A DNA stretch of 8,462 nt. Origin: VMCP01 sp965659745 (GTDB lineage Bacteria; Bacteroidota; Bacteroidia; NS11-12g; UBA955). The position numbers and the translations under genes were made by a program. The notes under the pieces were generated by a model. That model saw nothing but the letters and a program-made list of their open reading frames with translations, ran no database searches and was not told where the DNA came from. This document shows positions 5,563-8,462 of this stretch, piece after piece. The stretch lies in NCBI GenBank assembly GCA_965659745.1, contig CBFHXF010000073.1, positions 1-8,462 of the forward strand, in the 5' to 3' direction. Positions within the stretch are counted from its first letter, which is position 1, and each line of letters opens with the position of its first letter.

Positions 5563-6585
5563 TTAGATTTTCGAATTGGATTTGAGAATTTTCACAATTC
5601 TTTTATACATCAGTTCTGAAAAACTCCAATTGGGGCCATTGAAATCGGTTGTATTGGTAAAAAGAATGATCACTGCGTCCAGTTCTGTGTCATAGCGCGC
5701 TATACTTTGATACCCCGGGATAAGTCCGGTATGTTCAAAAACATAAATAGAAGCATAGATTTGGGCTTCCTTTCCTTCGAAGATTGATTTGTCATTAAGT
5801 GCTCTCAAAAAAACGCCAACATCTTTAGCGCTTGCGATCATTGATCCATAATTTACCGATTTGATATCCTCTTTGGAATTGCCGTAATAGCCACTCATAA
5901 GTCTATCCATATTGATGCTGTCGATACTGGAATACGTATTTTTGAGTCCAAGGGGTATAAGGATGTATTTCTGTATTATTTGGAATTGAGTTTGACCCGT
6001 AATGTTTTCGATTAATAGCGAGAGCAAAAGGTAATTGGTATTGGAATATTCGTACTGGGTTCCGGGCTTGAAATTAGCGGATTTTCCCAAAATTAAGTCA
6101 AGTGCATTTTGTTTGTTTGCCGGGGGATTTTCCCAGAAATTTTTGGTATCGGTTAGATTAGGGATGCCGCTGCGATGTTGTACGAGCATATCTATCGTGA
6201 TTTGGTCGGCATATTCGATTTTATCACTCAGTTTAGGGAAGTAAAAAGCAAGTGTTTGGTTTAGCTCGATCTTTTTTTGAGCCACCAGTTTGGTAACGGC
6301 AACGGCTAAATAGAGCTTTTCGATACTCGCTATTTTAAAGAGTGCATTAGAATCGCAAGGCGTTCGTGTGGCGCTGTTCATAAAGCCCGAAGTATAATGA
6401 GCGGTATGGGTGCCTTGTATATCGATGTATGCAATAGATCCCTCAAATCCATAAGAGGGGGCCTTGTCTATTTGATCTTGCACGCTTGCGGATAGCGGAG
6501 ACCACAATGCAAATAAATATTTCCAGGGGATAAAAAACATAGATATGATAGTTCCGGTTAGGAGTAGAAATAATTTGAATTTCAT
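5563..6585 (-). CDS. Beta-lactamase-fold serine hydrolase (class C / PBP-like, PF00144 type)
   Basis: This 340-residue protein belongs to the serine beta-lactamase-like superfamily (class C beta-lactamases, DD-peptidases, esterases). All three motifs are present: S-x-x-K at Ser87-Ile-Glu-Lys90, Y-x-N at Tyr180-Ser-Asn182, and the KTG equivalent H-T-G at 285-287. MLVQHRSGIPNL (133-144) and YSNTNYLLLSLLIENITG are also typical. An N-terminal hydrophobic stretch (about 4-28) suggests a signal anchor or signal peptide, so the enzyme acts outside the cytoplasm. The superfamily has many substrates, and true beta-lactamase activity should not be assumed. The ATG at 6585 is preferred over an in-frame ATG at 6657 because it starts the membrane segment and overlaps the upstream stop by four bases (ATGA). 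There is no clear terminator downstream. Confidence 0.9.
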   Translation of the reverse strand: MKFKLFLLLTGTIISMFFIPWKYLFALWSPLSASVQDQIDKAPSYGFEGSIAYIDIQGTHTAHYTSGFMNSATRTPCDSNALFKIASIEKLYLAVAVTKLVAQKKIELNQTLAFYFPKLSDKIEYADQITIDMLVQHRSGIPNLTDTKNFWENPPANKQNALDLILGKSANFKPGTQYEYSNTNYLLLSLLIENITGQTQFQIIQKYILIPLGLKNTYSSIDSINMDRLMSGYYGNSKEDIKSVNYGSMIASAKDVGVFLRALNDKSIFEGKEAQIYASIYVFEHTGLIPGYQSIARYDTELDAVIILFTNTTDFNGPNWSFSELMYKRIVKILKSNSKI

Positions 6586-7259
6586 AACCCAAAAATGAAC
6601 AGGTAACCAATAATCCAAAATTCTCCCACTGTGGCGGGTGCTACCAAAATATCCCAATAGGCAAACTCGGGAGCAATTTGTTTACCCAAAACAGCGGCGA
6701 TATAACCAATACCTCCGAAAATTAAGGTTCGACCTAACCAAAGAGGCATGTTGCCACTTTGAACAATGATATAACCCATAGGTATTAACCACAATCCAAA
6801 AAATAAGCCGCCTATATCCCAGGCGCTTTCGCTTATAGACTGCAATAGGTGGATAGATGGGGCGATTTCCCCCGGAAAAATTTGGGGAGATAGGACCAGG
6901 TGGATGCTGCTGCGAATGGCTATGGCGCTGATCATAACGGCTATGGCATTTACCATGCCGAGAAGGGCAATGGAAGTGGCGGCCCATGCGTTTACGTTTT
7001 TAAATAGTTTAAAGAAATAAAGCGCAGTAACGGCTTGTGATAGAATTATTAGGTATTCAAAAATGAGTCTTGTATAGGCTATTTGTGGATTTGTTTGTAT
7101 GTTTATAATGGTTTTTTGGGCGGAAATAGGATCGAAAATTTGAGGATGTAATGCCACGAATCCAAACATTCCTGCTATAGCCATAACAAGGTAGGCAGAT
7201 GCGGTAATTCTTGAGTCTCTTAGTGTTTTGGGGTAGGGGCGTTGTTTTGTGATGGACAT
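6582..7259 (-). CDS. DUF4386-family integral membrane protein
   Basis: This 225-residue protein has about six membrane segments (near 18-37, 61-83, 90-114, 146-168, 174-191 and 205-224). It carries the conserved C-terminal pattern of the DUF4386 family: FFGLWLIPMGYIIVQSGNMP (153-172) followed by LGRTLIFGGIGY and DILVAPATVGEFW (203-215). The family is widespread in Bacteroidota, actinobacteria and firmicutes, and its biochemical role is not known to me. The N-terminus starts with a polar stretch (residues 1-17) and the whole chain is of normal length. It is first in a two-gene operon with the beta-lactamase-fold hydrolase, sharing ATGA at the junction. That coupling suggests a common task at the cytoplasmic membrane. 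Confidence 0.85.
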   Translation of the reverse strand: MSITKQRPYPKTLRDSRITASAYLVMAIAGMFGFVALHPQIFDPISAQKTIINIQTNPQIAYTRLIFEYLIILSQAVTALYFFKLFKNVNAWAATSIALLGMVNAIAVMISAIAIRSSIHLVLSPQIFPGEIAPSIHLLQSISESAWDIGGLFFGLWLIPMGYIIVQSGNMPLWLGRTLIFGGIGYIAAVLGKQIAPEFAYWDILVAPATVGEFWIIGYLFIFGL

Positions 7260-7365
7260 ATTAATTAATTTGAAGGTAGTGGAATGCGATTCTCTTTTCG
7301 TTTTAGGCTTCTCGGTGAGGAAAACAAGTTTAACAAATCCTGCAAAGAGAAGTGTAAATATTCAA

Positions 7366-7373
7366 CAAAATTA
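7366..7373 (-). promoter_or_regulatory. Possible -7 box for the DUF4386-hydrolase operon
   Basis: Minus-strand TAATTTTG fits TAnnTTTG but lies 107 bases before the ATG at 7259, implying a leader of about 100 bases. A weaker variant, TAAACTTG, is closer at 7325-7332. Both are in A/T-rich DNA and neither has a clear -33 partner, so the true promoter is uncertain. Confidence 0.3.
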
Positions 7374-7398
7374 AATTAATAAGTTTAAATGAATAAGG

Positions 7399-7450
7399 AA
7401 TTGCCATCTTTATTGGTCCAAACAGGATTTTGGAGCGTTAAATGGCAATT
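7399..7450. repeat. Nested inverted repeats in the 7260-7546 intergenic region
   Basis: AATTGCCAT (7399-7407) and ATGGCAATT (7442-7450) are exact inverted copies. Inside their 34-base loop, TCCAAA (7417-7422) and TTTGGA (7429-7434) form a second stem with a 6-base loop. The intergenic region has no ORF of note. Besides this structure it holds the thioredoxin terminator and weak promoter-like boxes. Confidence 0.5.
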
Positions 7451-7494
7451 AAATCAATTAGAAAGTTGGAATGGACTAAATAGGGTTTAGAGAC

Positions 7495-7521
7495 AAAAAA
7501 GGCTGTCCTTTTGAGACAGCC
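7495..7521 (-). terminator. Intrinsic terminator of the thioredoxin gene
   Basis: On the minus strand a 7-bp GC-rich stem GGCTGTC/GACAGCC (7521-7515 with 7507-7501) and a 7-nt loop are followed directly by six T (7500-7495). It lies 25 bases after the thioredoxin stop codon, which is ideal placement. Confidence 0.9.
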
Positions 7522-7546
7522 CGATTGGTTATTGAATGGTTTGTGT

Positions 7547-7912
7547 TTAGCCTTCTTTGTTAACTAAGAGTTCTTTTTCAATGATGTCCTTTAATGTCAT
7601 TTTTGGAAGCGCTCCTGCTTGCATCATGGGTTGGCCTTCCATAGGAATAAACAGAATGCTGGGGATACTTCTTATTTGAAAAACGTAAGAAAGCTCTTGT
7701 TCGATTTCGGTGTTTACTTTGTAAATAGTAATATCAGGATATTCGTTGCTGAGCTCTTCAAGAATGGGCGCAACAACTTTGCACGGACCGCACCAATCGG
7801 CATAGAAGTCGATGATAGCGGGTTGTTTGCCTTTGAACGTCCATTCTTTATTTTGGGTGTAATCGAAAACTTCGTCGATAAATTGTTGGTTGGTAAGGTT
7901 TACTGTTGCCAT
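7547..7912 (-). CDS. trxA: Thioredoxin
   Basis: This 121-residue cytoplasmic thioredoxin should reduce protein disulfides using electrons from thioredoxin reductase. The active site is ADWCGPCK with Cys41 and Cys44, preceded by the buried-Asp strand IIDFYA (33-38). The cis-proline Pro84 lies in IRSIPSILF (80-88), and GALPK (100-104) is the conserved glycine region. It has no signal peptide. The length is slightly above the usual 105-110 because of a longer N-terminus (EWTFKGKQPA before the active-site strand), a form common in Bacteroidota. The ATG at 7912 is chosen; an in-frame TTG at 7933 lies inside the promoter box and adds no conserved sequence. A TAnnTTTG box is 18 bases upstream and a strong terminator follows, so the gene is monocistronic. 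Several thioredoxins usually coexist in such genomes, so the symbol is by family. Confidence 0.93.
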   Translation of the reverse strand: MATVNLTNQQFIDEVFDYTQNKEWTFKGKQPAIIDFYADWCGPCKVVAPILEELSNEYPDITIYKVNTEIEQELSYVFQIRSIPSILFIPMEGQPMMQAGALPKMTLKDIIEKELLVNKEG

Positions 7913-7930
7913 AATGCGATTATAATGGTG

Positions 7931-7938
7931 CAAAGTTA
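7931..7938 (-). promoter_or_regulatory. -7 promoter box for the thioredoxin gene
   Basis: Minus-strand TAACTTTG matches TAnnTTTG and lies 18 bases before the ATG at 7912, a normal short leader. No TTG is seen at the -33 distance. Confidence 0.55.
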
Positions 7939-8002
7939 CGACCGATAAAATGGGTGCTTTGTGTGAAAAGTCGCAAAAAGCAGCTGCGAATTTGCCTATA
8001 TT

Positions 8003-8054
8003 ATTTTGATATTGCCTTATTGTAAAAACACCTTAGGTGTTTGTATATCAAAAT
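8003..8054. repeat. Large inverted repeat enclosing the 8024-8042 hairpin
   Basis: ATTTTGATAT (8003-8012) and ATATCAAAAT (8045-8054) are exact inverted copies on either side of the terminator-like hairpin. AAAATTTTA is also directly repeated at 8050-8058 and 8062-8070. The region is strongly A/T-rich and non-coding. Confidence 0.5.
8024..8042 (-). terminator. Probable terminator of the ABM-fold gene
   Basis: AAACACC (8026-8032) and GGTGTTT (8036-8042) form a 7-bp stem with a 3-nt loop. On the minus strand it runs into five T (8028-8024), partly within the stem. It lies about 35 bases after the stop of the gene at 8077. Confidence 0.5.
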
Positions 8055-8076
8055 TTTAAATAAAATTTTAGCAGGT

Positions 8077-8421
8077 TTATTTAGGGAAGTGTGAGTCCTT
8101 GGAATGAAAATGCATTACCTGTGCAATTTGGCTATGATAATACCGATACCAGCGATCCATGCCGAGTTTTTTGGCTTCGATGTGTACCGGATTTCGGGCC
8201 CATTTTTGTACGGCTTCCATGTCGGACCAATAACTTATAAAGGAGCCGCGATTCTCATACTTGAAACTTTCATATCCTAAAAAACCGGGAGATTTTTTGG
8301 CGAGTTCGAGGGTTAGAATGTCGTATTCCTCATAACCGTCGAGGTCGTCAGACAGGTAATAATTGAATATAGAGGCGATATAGGGCGCCCCAGGAGGAGG
8401 ATTGACGTACCATTGTATCAT
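8077..8421 (-). CDS. Antibiotic biosynthesis monooxygenase (ABM)-like protein, ferredoxin-like fold
   Basis: This 114-residue protein fits the dimeric alpha/beta-barrel ABM family. Members include cofactor-free monooxygenases and haem-degrading enzymes, but many are uncharacterised, so no reaction is assigned. Matching features are YIASIFNYYLSDD (14-26) as strand 1, the helix EEYDILTLELAKKSPGFLGY (31-50) with the typical P-G-F-L-G turn, ISYWSDMEAVQKWARNPVH (62-80) with the conserved Y-W and W...H, and DRWYRYYHSQIAQV (89-102) as the last strand region. It has no signal peptide and is probably cytoplasmic. The ATG at 8421 is near the window end. The sequence upstream (8422-8462) holds only a partial -7-like TAGATTG, so the promoter is not settled. 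Confidence 0.82.
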   Translation of the reverse strand: MIQWYVNPPPGAPYIASIFNYYLSDDLDGYEEYDILTLELAKKSPGFLGYESFKYENRGSFISYWSDMEAVQKWARNPVHIEAKKLGMDRWYRYYHSQIAQVMHFHSKDSHFPK

Positions 8422-8462
8422 GGCAACAATCTAGAGCAGATTTTTGCGTTTTTTACAAAAAA

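Noticed and set aside
6586..6657. ATG at 6657 as start of the beta-lactamase-fold protein
   Set aside because: It would overlap the DUF4386 gene by 76 bases and place 24 polar, unconserved residues before the membrane segment. The ATG at 6585 gives a neat ATGA overlap.
7913..7933. TTG at 7933 as start of thioredoxin
   Set aside because: It lies within the promoter box and the added residues are not part of the thioredoxin fold.

Overview
The window looks like ordinary chromosomal sequence from a member of the Bacteroidota, probably from a draft or metagenome-derived assembly because it carries a 10-base N gap. The evidence is: the C-terminal half of a Bacteroidota-type TonB-dependent receptor; start codons without Shine-Dalgarno sequences; repeated matches to the Bacteroidota -7 promoter box TAnnTTTG in front of genes; and signal peptides ending in ...FA|Q. 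The DNA is moderately AT-rich. I see no tRNA, rRNA, transposase, phage gene or CRISPR array. Genus cannot be judged from this stretch.

Layout. Positions 1-1075 (+) hold the 3' part of the outer-membrane receptor, interrupted by the gap and closed by a strong intrinsic terminator at 1104-1142. A small VF530/DUF2132 gene (1178-1414, -) is divergent from a GNAT acetyltransferase (1552-2061, +). The acetyltransferase overlaps a secreted esterase-fold hydrolase (2018-2983, +). Next come two minus-strand genes: a small exported protein of unknown function (3062-3478) and a membrane-anchored GyrI-like protein (3611-4168). The latter is divergent from an SRPBCC/AHSA1-like protein (4219-4647, +), which ends in a hairpin terminator.

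From 4781 to the right end every gene is on the minus strand. A two-gene unit encodes a four-helix membrane protein and a small Xre-type regulator (5373 down to 4781). A second unit encodes a DUF4386 membrane protein and a beta-lactamase-fold serine hydrolase (7259 down to 5563). Both units are joined by 4-base ATGA overlaps. A thioredoxin (7547-7912) and an ABM-fold protein (8077-8421) follow as single genes, each with a hairpin terminator candidate downstream.

How the genes relate. There is no single pathway. The clearest functional unit is the membrane protein plus HTH regulator, whose promoter carries a perfect 9-bp inverted repeat overlapping the -7 box and so looks autoregulated. The DUF4386-hydrolase pair is probably co-translated and may act together at the cytoplasmic membrane. 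The other genes are single-gene or two-gene units of general cell-envelope, redox or small-molecule character. Nothing here amounts to a clear new multi-gene system. The best leads are the operator architecture, promoter boxes abutting start codons, the membrane-anchored GyrI-like protein, and a probable assembly artefact at the N gap.
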